Assembly: GCA_020639135.1 (NCBI GenBank)
Contig: JACKHE010000007.1
Span: 159,861 to 223,860 of the forward strand
Length of the DNA stretch: 64,000 bases
Origin: Phycisphaeraceae bacterium
Lineage (GTDB): Bacteria > Planctomycetota > Phycisphaerae > Phycisphaerales > UBA1924
Direction of reading: 5' to 3'
Shown in pieces: positions 1 to 6,694 of the stretch (position 1 is its first letter; each line of letters starts with the position of its first letter). The notes beneath the pieces are model-generated. The model did not search any database. It was not told where the DNA came from and saw only the letters and a list, made by a program, of their open reading frames with translations. The translations under genes and the position numbers were made by a program.

Positions 1-676
1 CCTGTCCGTTGTCCGCCAGGAACAGCCCGAGCGCCGCCTCCTGCAGCGGAGGACATAGCAGGTTCGGGTCGAACCCGCGCGGCACCCGGAGGCACTTGTA
101 AATATTGAACGCGAGACCGGGGAAGATCTGACCGGTCCCGTCGGGGTTCCCGCTGAATCCGAAGATCGAGCTCAGCCCGTCAGTCCCCGGGGGCGGCATC
201 AGGCCGGCCGCCGTGTAGTAGATGTCAAAGAAACTGTCCACCTGCAGCTGCAGGTTGGGATCCGTGATCGGATTGAACGGGCCGTACCCGGGCTCGTCGG
301 GGATCTGCGTCGGATCCCACGGGATGTTTCCAGGGTTCGTGAACCAGACCCCGACCACCGACGCGCCCGCGGCCGCCGCGGCCTGCGGCATCGGCGGGAG
401 ACCGCACAAACACGTCTGGTTCGGAGGGAGCGGCATCGGGTTGCTCACGAACAACGGCAGCCCGTCGATCCGGCCGTAGCACACGATCCAGTACTCGAAG
501 TTGCACGGATCGATCGGGCACGGCACCCGCGCGATCACCGAACAACACACGATCGGGGGATCCGGGGGCGGTGGCGGCGGGTTCTGTGGCGGCGGTGTGC
601 CGCACGCGAGCGCGACCGACGTCGCGGTGAGCGCCGTGAGTGCGGCGCTCAGACACATCTTGACACTGAACTTCAT
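1..676 (-). CDS. Exported Cys/Pro-rich hypothetical protein (3' end outside window)
   Basis: Open reading frame running off the left edge; 225 codons are visible. The ATG at 676 is preceded by AGAGAGG about 5 nt upstream. Residues 1-24 form a signal peptide: two lysines, a hydrophobic Ala/Leu/Thr core and an AxA site (ALA) before Cys25; the -2 Leu does not fit a good lipobox, so signal peptidase I cleavage is more likely. A proline-rich stretch follows (CGTPPPQNPPPPPPDPP), then a region with many cysteines (IVCCSVIARVPCPIDPC, QTCLCG) that suggests a disulphide-stabilised extracytoplasmic protein. I recognise no family. The type is common among secreted proteins of Phycisphaerae-like genomes (inference). 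The missing C-terminus may carry a sorting or dockerin-like signal. Confidence 0.75.
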   Translation of the reverse strand, partial: MKFSVKMCLSAALTALTATSVALACGTPPPQNPPPPPPDPPIVCCSVIARVPCPIDPCNFEYWIVCYGRIDGLPLFVSNPMPLPPNQTCLCGLPPMPQAAAAAGASVVGVWFTNPGNIPWDPTQIPDEPGYGPFNPITDPNLQLQVDSFFDIYYTAAGLMPPPGTDGLSSIFGFSGNPDGTGQIFPGLAFNIYKCLRVPRGFDPNLLCPPLQEAALGLFLADNGQ

Positions 677-823
677 ACTGCGCCTCTCTTATTCTCGCTC
701 ATCCCCACACGCAGCGCCGTCTGTATGTTGCGGTGTTTCGGCTCGTCATCGATTGGTTCACTACGACAGGACGTAGCTGTGGAGCGGAGGAGCGCTGCGA
801 CGAGCCGGCTTTCCCCAACAGGT

Positions 824-859
824 ATTGTGCGTGGTTCGAACCGTTTTCCGGCGCACAAT
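824..859. other. Inverted repeat ATTGTGCG/CGCACAAT around a GGTTCGAACC palindrome
   Basis: Within the 244-bp gap between the partial exported gene and the rRNA methylase. Eight-base arms (824-831 and 852-859) are perfect and separated by 20 nt, which contain the 10-bp palindrome GGTTCGAACC (833-842). It lies about 150 bp upstream of the exported gene's start and could be an operator or a hairpin. No convincing -35/-10 pair was seen beside it. The rest of the gap shows nothing else. Confidence 0.3.
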
Positions 860-920
860 CCGCCTCGTGACCGCAACAACCGGGACAAACCCCGGCCGAA
901 CGGAACGCTTCCGGCAAGTT

Positions 921-1553
921 CTAGGATTTTCCCCGGCTCCGGCGCAGCATCGCCAGCCACTCGTGGTTCCCCGCGCCTTTGCGCGAAGACTTGCCACCCG
1001 TGATCGGTGATTCCGTCACCGCCATGACCTCCACACCAAGCTCGGGCATGGATTCGATCACCGCATCCACCACGCGCTGCGCCTCGCCCCGACCCAGTGT
1101 TCCCCCGGGGGGAGGCCCCGCTTTTTCGAGTGCGCTCTTCTCGTAGTGCGGCTTGATCAGCGTGATGATCCGTCCTTCGGCGCCGGGACCGAGCCATCGC
1201 AGCGCCGCCGGAATCGCCCTCGATTGCGGGGTCCACCCCAGGTCGATCACCACCAGATCCACCCGGTCCTGCGCCGATCCCGGCTCGGCGTGCAGCGCAT
1301 TGGCGCGTTCCAGAACGGTCACCCGCTTGTCCATCCGCAGCCGGTAATCGAGGATCCCGTACGCGGTGTCGATCGCCGTCACGTGCGCGGCGCCGCACTG
1401 GAGGAGACAGTCGGTGAACCCTCCGGTCGAACAGCCCAGGTCGGCGCAGCGGAGTCCGGCGACATCGACGCCGAACTCGCACAGCGCGTGCTCGAGCTTG
1501 AGCCCCCCGCGGGAGACGAAGCGTTTCTCGTCCGGGTTGCCGGTCGTCGCCAT
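921..1553 (-). CDS. TlyA/FtsJ-type rRNA 2'-O-methyltransferase lacking an S4 domain
   Basis: 210 aa if translation starts at the ATG at 1553 (MATTGNPDEKRF); the frame stays open further upstream but that part does not look like protein. The FtsJ-like Rossmann fold starts with FVSRGGLKLEHAL, then the SAM-binding ADLGCSTGGFTDCLL, DTAYGILDYRL, VVIDLGW and LIKPHYE, which match the TlyA family that methylates cytidine 2'-hydroxyls in 16S/23S rRNA. TlyA proteins usually carry an N-terminal S4 RNA-binding domain of about 60 residues; here the protein begins directly at the methylase domain. It lies downstream of hsp20 on the same strand but behind a strong terminator, so it probably has its own promoter. 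No Shine-Dalgarno sequence precedes the chosen ATG. rRNA methylase function is a family inference. Confidence 0.8.
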   Translation of the reverse strand: MATTGNPDEKRFVSRGGLKLEHALCEFGVDVAGLRCADLGCSTGGFTDCLLQCGAAHVTAIDTAYGILDYRLRMDKRVTVLERANALHAEPGSAQDRVDLVVIDLGWTPQSRAIPAALRWLGPGAEGRIITLIKPHYEKSALEKAGPPPGGTLGRGEAQRVVDAVIESMPELGVEVMAVTESPITGGKSSRKGAGNHEWLAMLRRSRGKS

Positions 1554-1585
1554 CGGGACACGGTAGCCATGAACCGGGCGTATGG

Positions 1586-1626
1586 AAAAAAGCCGCCGCC
1601 GAGCGGTTTCCCGTTCAGGCGGCGGC
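1586..1626 (-). terminator. Rho-independent terminator of hsp20
   Basis: Read on the minus strand: perfect 9-bp stem GCCGCCGCC ... GGCGGCGGC with a 17-nt loop, followed directly by TTTTTT (1591-1586). It begins 41 bp after the hsp20 stop and lies just before the methylase gene. Confidence 0.9.
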
Positions 1627-1667
1627 AGCAAGACACGCCTGTGAAGGCGCGCGGTTGGGGCGAGGGA

Positions 1668-2144
1668 TCAATCGATCGGCACGCTGCGGGCGTTGCCCAG
1701 CACGTCCGCCTTGGGCGCATGGATCGTGAGCATCCCGTCCTTGAAGGACGCCGTGACGCGGTCCTCATCGACCGGCGTCGGCATCGGGACGGTCCGCATC
1801 AGGCTCCCGTAGGTGAGCTCCTTGCGGAAGAAGTTCTTGCCCTCTTTCTTGACCTTCTCCGCCTTGCGCTCGGCGCGGATGGTCAGGATGTCGTCCACGA
1901 CGGTGACGTCCAGGTCATCGCGGTTGACGCCGGGGAGCAGCGCATCGATGACGATGTCGCCGTCCTTCTCATACATGTCGAGATCGATGTCCAGGAACTC
2001 CATCTCCCCGGGCGCGAACGTCCTGAACGGGAGGGTGTTCCAGCCGGTCATCGGTGAACGGAAGAAGGTGCTCAGACCCTGATCGAAGATGGCGAACGGA
2101 TCCGTCAGGGGAGCCGTCGGACGACGTTTCAGGAGTTGTGACAT
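1668..2144 (-). CDS. Small heat-shock protein (Hsp20/alpha-crystallin family)
   Basis: 158 aa. Start chosen at the ATG at 2144 (MSQLLKRRP) because a good GGAG lies 5 nt upstream; a longer in-frame version has no such site. A short N-terminal arm (PFAIFDQGLSTFF) is followed by an alpha-crystallin domain from about residue 48 to 145: EFLDIDLDMYEKDGDIVIDA, LPGVNRDDLDVTVVDDILTI, then FFRKELTYGSLMRTVPMP and the hallmark ASFKDGMLTIHAPK near the end. Such proteins are ATP-independent holdases that keep unfolding proteins soluble. The gene is monocistronic, with a sigma70-like promoter about 110 bp upstream that contains a dyad, and its own terminator, which points to regulated stress expression. Confidence 0.95.
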   Translation of the reverse strand: MSQLLKRRPTAPLTDPFAIFDQGLSTFFRSPMTGWNTLPFRTFAPGEMEFLDIDLDMYEKDGDIVIDALLPGVNRDDLDVTVVDDILTIRAERKAEKVKKEGKNFFRKELTYGSLMRTVPMPTPVDEDRVTASFKDGMLTIHAPKADVLGNARSVPID

Positions 2145-2258
2145 TGGTTTCTCCTTCGGAACGAGTGTGAAACCGGGGGCCACATCGCGGCGTTTCGGCT
2201 CGGGCGCATGCTCGGAAGTACAACCGAAGACGCCACGGCTACCGGATCTGATGCTCTG

Positions 2259-2287
2259 ATTTTATCTCGGACCTGTGGGTCCGACAA
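2259..2287 (-). promoter_or_regulatory. hsp20 promoter with an 18-bp dyad in the spacer
   Basis: On the minus strand, -35 TTGTCG (2287-2282), 17-nt spacer, -10 TAAAAT (2264-2259). The spacer holds the inverted repeat TCGGACC-TGTG-GGTCCGA (2267-2284), 7-bp perfect arms, ideally placed for a repressor. It is not CIRCE and not the HspR HAIR motif. The predicted leader is about 108 nt. Confidence 0.65.
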
Positions 2288-2316
2288 GCGCCGATAGTCC
2301 CTGAACGCAAAATCTT

Positions 2317-3192
2317 TCAGCGCCCCGACGCGACCCCCGGCAATCCCACGACCGCCAGACCCAGCTCATCCGCCACCGCCAGCGTCTGCGGCCTGTCCAC
2401 CAGGATCACGTCGCCCGAGGCCAGAGCAATGCACCGGCAACCGGCCCGGTGCGCCAGCCGGATCGTTGATTCGCCGATCGTCGGGACATCCGCCCTCCGG
2501 TCGTGGTCCGCGCTGGCGCCCTTGCACAGCGTCCAGCCCCCCCGGGGGCACAGCTGGCCCGCCCGTTCGATCATCCGGTCCGTACCCTCGACGGCCTCCA
2601 CGGCGATGACGTCCCGCTCGCGAACCGCGATCGATTGCCCGACCCCGAGCATGAGCATCTGTTGAAACAACGGCCAGGCGAAATCCATGTCCGCATGCTC
2701 CGCCGCCGACGGAGGCCGCCTCGTCATGACGCCGACCGTGGCCATGTGATCCGGGATGGGCATCGTGGAGTCGATCAGGGTGATCCCCATGGAGCCGAGC
2801 TCGTCGCAGAGGGCGCCCAGCACCGCGGCCGAGCGCCGGTCATGCCGCAGCCGACGATACCAGAGCCACAGCGCCCGGTGGTCGGGCATCGACTGCCAGA
2901 GCCTCCGATTCGAGTGCATGAGCTGCGATTTGTCCACCCGGCCGACCATCACCGCCTCGCGGACGCCCATCCGGCGGAGCCGCCTGGCCCATGACGCGAT
3001 CCGGAAGAGCCCCACCTCGTGGAACTCGTCGCACATCGACGGCAGCTCCGGCAGGAACTGCCCCGCGAGCCCGACCGCGCAGACCCGCCGCCCCATCGAA
3101 TGGGCGCCCTCGATGACCAGCGCCGGGAGCCGGCCCTGACCCGCGATCAGGCCCAGCGGCTCCGGCCCGCGTTGGGATGTGCACCGGGTCAC
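2317..3192 (-). CDS. lpxI: UDP-2,3-diacylglucosamine pyrophosphatase LpxI (DUF1009)
   Basis: 291 aa from a GTG at 3192, whose last bases overlap the TGA of the upstream LOG gene (GTGA). The frame continues upstream but only as a shadow of LOG. LpxI cleaves UDP-2,3-diacylglucosamine to lipid X and UMP in lipid A synthesis at the inner face of the membrane, replacing LpxH in many lineages. Family features: N-terminal LGLIAGQGRLPALV, the middle VREAVMVGRVDKSQL, and the C-terminal DUF1009 half with DGTDRMI-like VEGTDRMIERAG, LCKGASADHDRRADVPTIG and ASGDVILVDR. The length fits the family (about 270-290 aa). Together with kdsB in this window it implies that the organism makes Kdo-lipid A type lipopolysaccharide. 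Confidence 0.88.
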   Translation of the reverse strand: MTRCTSQRGPEPLGLIAGQGRLPALVIEGAHSMGRRVCAVGLAGQFLPELPSMCDEFHEVGLFRIASWARRLRRMGVREAVMVGRVDKSQLMHSNRRLWQSMPDHRALWLWYRRLRHDRRSAAVLGALCDELGSMGITLIDSTMPIPDHMATVGVMTRRPPSAAEHADMDFAWPLFQQMLMLGVGQSIAVRERDVIAVEAVEGTDRMIERAGQLCPRGGWTLCKGASADHDRRADVPTIGESTIRLAHRAGCRCIALASGDVILVDRPQTLAVADELGLAVVGLPGVASGR

Positions 3193-3884
3193 GGCTGGTC
3201 GTTGTTCCGGTCGGGAGGCATCGGCGCCGCCGGGATGAAGCTGTTGTTCATCGTCGGTTCCGACGCCGGCGCCGCCTCGTCGAGCCTCGTCAGGACGCTG
3301 CGCGGCGACTCGCAGACCGCCGCGAGATTCCACGCCTCGCGCTTGGCGAAGCCGTTGTCGATCATGTGGTCGATCATCACGCGCAGCGGCGTGAAGAACG
3401 TGCGCGATTCGGGGTGCGTCGGGTCGAGCGGGTCGAGCAGGATGACCTGCTTGGCGTGCTCGCCCAGCAGCCTGCCGACGAGGATCTCGAAGAACTCCTC
3501 CAGCGTGCCGAGACCGCCCGGCATGATCACAAAGGCGTCGCCACGCGCCTCGAGCAGCCGCTTGCGCTCGCGCATCGTCGGGACGACGATGTTCTCGTGG
3601 TTGTCCGGGTCGAGCAGCTCCGCGTCGCGCAGCCGCTCGGTGATGATCCCGGTGACCTGCCCTCCCGCGGCGCGGCAGGCCCTGGAGATTTCGCCCATGA
3701 GCCCGAGCGAACCCCCGCCGTACACCAGCCGGCGGCCGCTGGCGCCCAGCAGCGTCCCGAACTCGCGCGCCACCTTGAAGTAGTCCGCGTGGATGTGGGG
3801 GCTCGACGCGCAGTACACCGTCACCGATTCGATCGGGCGCCGGTCGGCGGAGGGAGTCATGGATGGATCGGCGCTGTGGGACAT
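3189..3884 (-). CDS. LOG-family protein (lysine-decarboxylase-like fold)
   Basis: 231 aa from ATG 3884 (MSHSADPSMTP); an ATG at 3860 is also possible and neither has an obvious Shine-Dalgarno. The two defining motifs of LOG proteins are intact: GGGSLGLMG (residues 56-64) and PGGLGTLEE (122-130), with MRERK (104-108) between. LOG enzymes are nucleoside 5'-monophosphate phosphoribohydrolases that release free bases, in plants cytokinins; many bacterial members have unknown physiological substrates. The C-terminal tail (residues 200-231, Pro/Asn-rich) is not part of the fold. It is translationally coupled to lpxI by a 4-nt overlap, although no metabolic link is obvious. The cytosine deaminase lies upstream on the same strand, which may suggest nucleobase salvage (weak inference). 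Confidence 0.85.
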   Translation of the reverse strand: MSHSADPSMTPSADRRPIESVTVYCASSPHIHADYFKVAREFGTLLGASGRRLVYGGGSLGLMGEISRACRAAGGQVTGIITERLRDAELLDPDNHENIVVPTMRERKRLLEARGDAFVIMPGGLGTLEEFFEILVGRLLGEHAKQVILLDPLDPTHPESRTFFTPLRVMIDHMIDNGFAKREAWNLAAVCESPRSVLTRLDEAAPASEPTMNNSFIPAAPMPPDRNNDQP

Positions 3885-3940
3885 GAAGGCGATTCTAAGC
3901 CCGCCATCGGCGCCCGGTCCTGCCCGCGGGACATCCCAGA

Positions 3941-4405
3941 TCAGGCCGTGGGGGGGATGCCGATATCCTCGTCCCACACCTCCGGCCGCTCGGCGATGAA
4001 CCGCCGCATCAGCTCGACGCACCGGGGATCGTTGGCGCGGACCAGCTCCACCCCGGACTCAATGAGCCGGTCCTCGGCCCCCAGGAAGGTCTCGGACTCA
4101 CCGATGATGACCCTCGGGATCCGGTGCAGCAGCAGCGCCCCGGTGCACATCACACAGGGGCTCAGCGTCGTGGCCATCGTGCACTCGTGCCAGTCCCGGC
4201 GCCGCCCGGCGTTGCGCATCGCGGAGATCTCACCGTGCGCCGTGGTGTCGCCCGACTGCTCGCGCTGGTTGTGCCCGGCGGCGATGATGGCGCCGCTCGC
4301 GTCGGCGATCGCCGCGCCGATGGGGATGCCGCCCTCGTCGTAGGACTTGACCGCCTGTTCGTACGCCGCATCCAGGAGCGCCTGGTCCGCTTTGTTGAGC
4401 GCCAT
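3941..4405 (-). CDS. Yeast-type cytosine deaminase (CDA fold)
   Basis: 154 aa, ATG at 4405. Zinc deaminase motifs are complete: His57-Gly-Glu59 (TAHGEIS) and Cys84-x2-Cys87 (SPCVMC). The whole protein resembles yeast Fcy1 rather than TadA or guanine deaminase: EGGIPIGAAIAD, a GHN-Q/R segment, TLSPCVMCTGA, IPRVIIGE, and above all the C-terminal ERPEVWDEDIG, which matches the Fcy1 tail that closes the active site (Trp144 and Asp147 by analogy with Trp152 and Asp155). Expected reaction: cytosine to uracil plus ammonia in pyrimidine salvage. Many bacteria use the unrelated amidohydrolase CodA instead. Monocistronic or at the head of LOG-lpxI (56-bp gap). The specificity is inferred from motif similarity; another small-base deaminase remains possible. 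Confidence 0.82.
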   Translation of the reverse strand: MALNKADQALLDAAYEQAVKSYDEGGIPIGAAIADASGAIIAAGHNQREQSGDTTAHGEISAMRNAGRRRDWHECTMATTLSPCVMCTGALLLHRIPRVIIGESETFLGAEDRLIESGVELVRANDPRCVELMRRFIAERPEVWDEDIGIPPTA

Positions 4406-4462
4406 GCCCGGATTGTGACGCCCGAGCGAGGAGGCGACAACCGCGGGGGATACAATCGTTCA

Positions 4463-5779
4463 ATGCCGGCGCCATCCCCGACGACCAGCCCCGAGATCGC
4501 CCACCTGACCCGGATGCTGCGCCGCGTGAGCGAGGCCAGGACCCCGCAGGAGTCCTCGCTGCTCTTCGGGCAGCTCACCCGGGAACTCCACCCCATCGAC
4601 GGCTTCTGCTCCGTCTCTCGAAGGGGACTGGGCGACGGCCAGTACAAGATCACCCGCGCCTATCTCAAGGGCGATCTGCCGACCGAGCAGGACACGGCCA
4701 ACCCCTGGCGCGACTGGAACAAGCTCGAGCTGCACCGGGGCGGCTTCATCGGTGAGGTCATCGCGCGCGACGAGCCCCAGTACTTCCCGGATCTGAACAT
4801 CTCCGACGACCCGGTCCTGGGCGACGCCATCGCCGGCTTCGGGACCTGCGCCGCATTCCCCGTCTTCGACGACGGCGAGGCGCTCAACTGGGCGTTCTCG
4901 TTCCAGCGCAAATCCGACGGCATCCCGATCGAATCCTTCATCCACTGGCTCCTGACCATCAACCTCAACGGCCGCGCCACCAAAAACCTCGTCACCATCC
5001 AGGAGGTCGAGAAGCTCAACAACCAGCTCGCCGCGCAGCTCGAACGCGTCGCCCGGATCCAGCAGTCCCTGCTCCCCGAGCGCACGCCCTGCATCCCGGG
5101 GCTCGCTATCGCGACCAGCTACCTCACCAGCAACGAATCGGGCGGCGATTACTACGACTTCTTCGACCTGGGCAGCGGCCGCTGGGGGGTGTTCATCGGC
5201 GATGTGTCGGGCCACGGCGCCGGCGCCGCCACCGTCACCGCCATGGCCAACGCGCTCCTCCACGCCCAGCCCCCGGACATGGGCGGCCCCGCCGACACCC
5301 TCGCCTGGCTCAACAAGCACATGGCCGCCAAGCGCATCGAGAGCAGCTTCATGACCGCGTTCTACGGCGTGTACGACGCCAACGACCGCACCTTCACCGG
5401 CGCCAACGCCGGCCACCCCGCGCCGCGGCAGATGCAGCCGAGGGCCAGCGCCACGATTCCCATCGTCGGCGCCTCCGCGCCACCGCTGGGCGTGCTCGAA
5501 CGGATCATGCCCGAGGAGACCGTCGTCCCGCTCGGCCTGGGCGACACACTCGTCCTCTACACCGACGGCGTCACCGAGGCGTTCGGCGGCGCCGACGGCC
5601 GGACGATGTTCGGCCTGAGCCGCCTGGACGCCACCCTCAGCGCCTGCACCGGCGAGCCGCCCTGCGTGATCGACTCCATCCACGCGGCGCTGCACGCCCA
5701 CACGGGCGCGATGACGCGCGACGACGACCAGACCATCGTCGCGCTCAAGGTCACCAACGAGGCCGCCCCCGATGCCTGA
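4463..5779 (+). CDS. GAF-like plus SpoIIE/PP2C serine phosphatase (RsbU-type)
   Basis: 438 aa from ATG 4463; the open frame extends upstream across the divergent deaminase and is not believed there. Residues about 10-175 resemble a GAF-type sensor domain (GFCSVSRRGLGD ... GFGTCAAFPVFDDGEALNW). A short coiled coil (EVEKLNNQLAAQLERVARIQ) leads to the typical RsbU linker QQSLLPE, then a PP2C/SpoIIE domain with metal-binding GGDYYDFF, GDVSGHGAGAA, NAGHPAP and LYTDGVTEA, and a final DDDQTIVALKV. Such proteins dephosphorylate anti-anti-sigma factors in partner-switching cascades; no STAS or RsbW partner lies nearby. A TACAAT box ends 6 nt before the ATG, suggesting a leaderless mRNA, though no -35 is clear. 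The downstream YkgJ gene overlaps its end by 8 nt. Confidence 0.9.
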   Translation: MPAPSPTTSPEIAHLTRMLRRVSEARTPQESSLLFGQLTRELHPIDGFCSVSRRGLGDGQYKITRAYLKGDLPTEQDTANPWRDWNKLELHRGGFIGEVIARDEPQYFPDLNISDDPVLGDAIAGFGTCAAFPVFDDGEALNWAFSFQRKSDGIPIESFIHWLLTINLNGRATKNLVTIQEVEKLNNQLAAQLERVARIQQSLLPERTPCIPGLAIATSYLTSNESGGDYYDFFDLGSGRWGVFIGDVSGHGAGAATVTAMANALLHAQPPDMGGPADTLAWLNKHMAAKRIESSFMTAFYGVYDANDRTFTGANAGHPAPRQMQPRASATIPIVGASAPPLGVLERIMPEETVVPLGLGDTLVLYTDGVTEAFGGADGRTMFGLSRLDATLSACTGEPPCVIDSIHAALHAHTGAMTRDDDQTIVALKVTNEAAPDA

Positions 5780-6218
5780 ACGCGCCGCGCCAGAGTGGTA
5801 CGCCGGCGGGCTCCGCTTCGAGTGCACCGGCTGCGGCGAGTGCTGCACGGGCCCGCCCGGGTACGTCCACTTCAGCGATGAGGAAGCGCAGGCGATGGCC
5901 GCCCGCGTCGGGCTGACCCCCGAGCAGTTCCGCAAGGCCTACGCGCGCAAGACCTCGATGGGCTGGTCGCTCCGCGAGCGCAAGACTCCGCACGGCTACG
6001 ACTGCGTCTTCCTCGACCGCATCACCGAGCCCGGCAAGGCGCTGTGCAAGGTGTACGAGGACCGACCGACCCAGTGCCGGACCTTCCCCTGGTGGCCCGA
6101 GGTCCTCGCCAGCGAGAAGAGCTGGAAGCTCACCGCACGCCAGTGCGAGGGCATCGGCCGGGGCGGTTTCGTCCCCATCGAGCGCATCCGCATCGAGCGC
6201 GACAGGACGCCGAAGTGA
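5772..6218 (+). CDS. YkgJ-family cysteine-cluster protein
   Basis: 148 aa, ATG at 5772, overlapping the phosphatase gene by 8 nt. The N-terminal FECTGCGECCTGPPG (Cys18, Cys21, Cys24, Cys25) and later cysteines in YDCVFLD, ALCKVYEDRPTQCRTFPWWP and RQCEG follow the YkgJ (CxxCxxCC) pattern predicted to chelate zinc or an Fe-S cluster. The enzymatic role of the family is unknown; it has been suggested to act as a metal-site carrier or reductase. It sits in a phosphatase-YkgJ-YkgJ operon, with the next gene overlapping through GTGA. Confidence 0.85.
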   Translation: MPERAAPEWYAGGLRFECTGCGECCTGPPGYVHFSDEEAQAMAARVGLTPEQFRKAYARKTSMGWSLRERKTPHGYDCVFLDRITEPGKALCKVYEDRPTQCRTFPWWPEVLASEKSWKLTARQCEGIGRGGFVPIERIRIERDRTPK

Positions 6219-6694
6219 ACGACCGCGCCCTGGTCAGCGCGTGGCTCGACGCGGCGCGGGACGACGCCGTAGTCGCCGTGCTCGAAGCGATCTACGACTA
6301 CGCCGTGGAGGCGATCGCCCAGCGCGGGCCGGTCTGCAACACCTCCGGGCGCTGCTGCCGTTTCGAGCAGTACGGCCACCGCCTGTACGTCACAGGCCTC
6401 GAGGCCGCGTACACCTGCTGCCGCCTGACCGAAGAGCACCCGGCGTGCAACGCCGAATCTCTCGCCGAGGCCGTCAGCACCGGCGGGTGCCCGTTCCAGA
6501 TCGACAACCTCTGCGCCGTCCACCCGATCCGCCCCCTGGGGTGCAGGCTCTATTTCTGCGACCCCGTCGCGCAGGGCTGGCAGGAGGCGATCTCCGAGAA
6601 ACTGCTGGCGCAGATCCGCGGTCTGCACGAGACCAACGGCGTGCCTTACCGCTACGGCGAGTGGCGAGCCATGCTCGGGATGTTCGCGGATTAG
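6215..6694 (+). CDS. Second YkgJ-like cysteine-cluster protein
   Basis: 159 aa from a GTG at 6215 that overlaps the previous stop (GTGA). Cysteines at 41, 47 and 48 (CNTSGRCCRF), then YTCCRL, CPFQIDNLCAVHPIRPLGCR and YFCDP give a pattern related to, but more spaced than, the preceding gene (first motif Cx5CC). PIRPLGCR resembles the RP-x-x-C element of YkgJ proteins. It is probably a divergent relative acting with its neighbour; function unknown. Its stop overlaps that of the convergent accC gene by 3 nt. Confidence 0.8.
   Translation: MNDRALVSAWLDAARDDAVVAVLEAIYDYAVEAIAQRGPVCNTSGRCCRFEQYGHRLYVTGLEAAYTCCRLTEEHPACNAESLAEAVSTGGCPFQIDNLCAVHPIRPLGCRLYFCDPVAQGWQEAISEKLLAQIRGLHETNGVPYRYGEWRAMLGMFAD

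Noticed and set aside
3192..3333. N-terminal extension of LpxI
   Set aside because: The 47 extra codons are an out-of-frame reading of the end of the LOG gene; the GTG overlapping its stop gives the proper family N-terminus.
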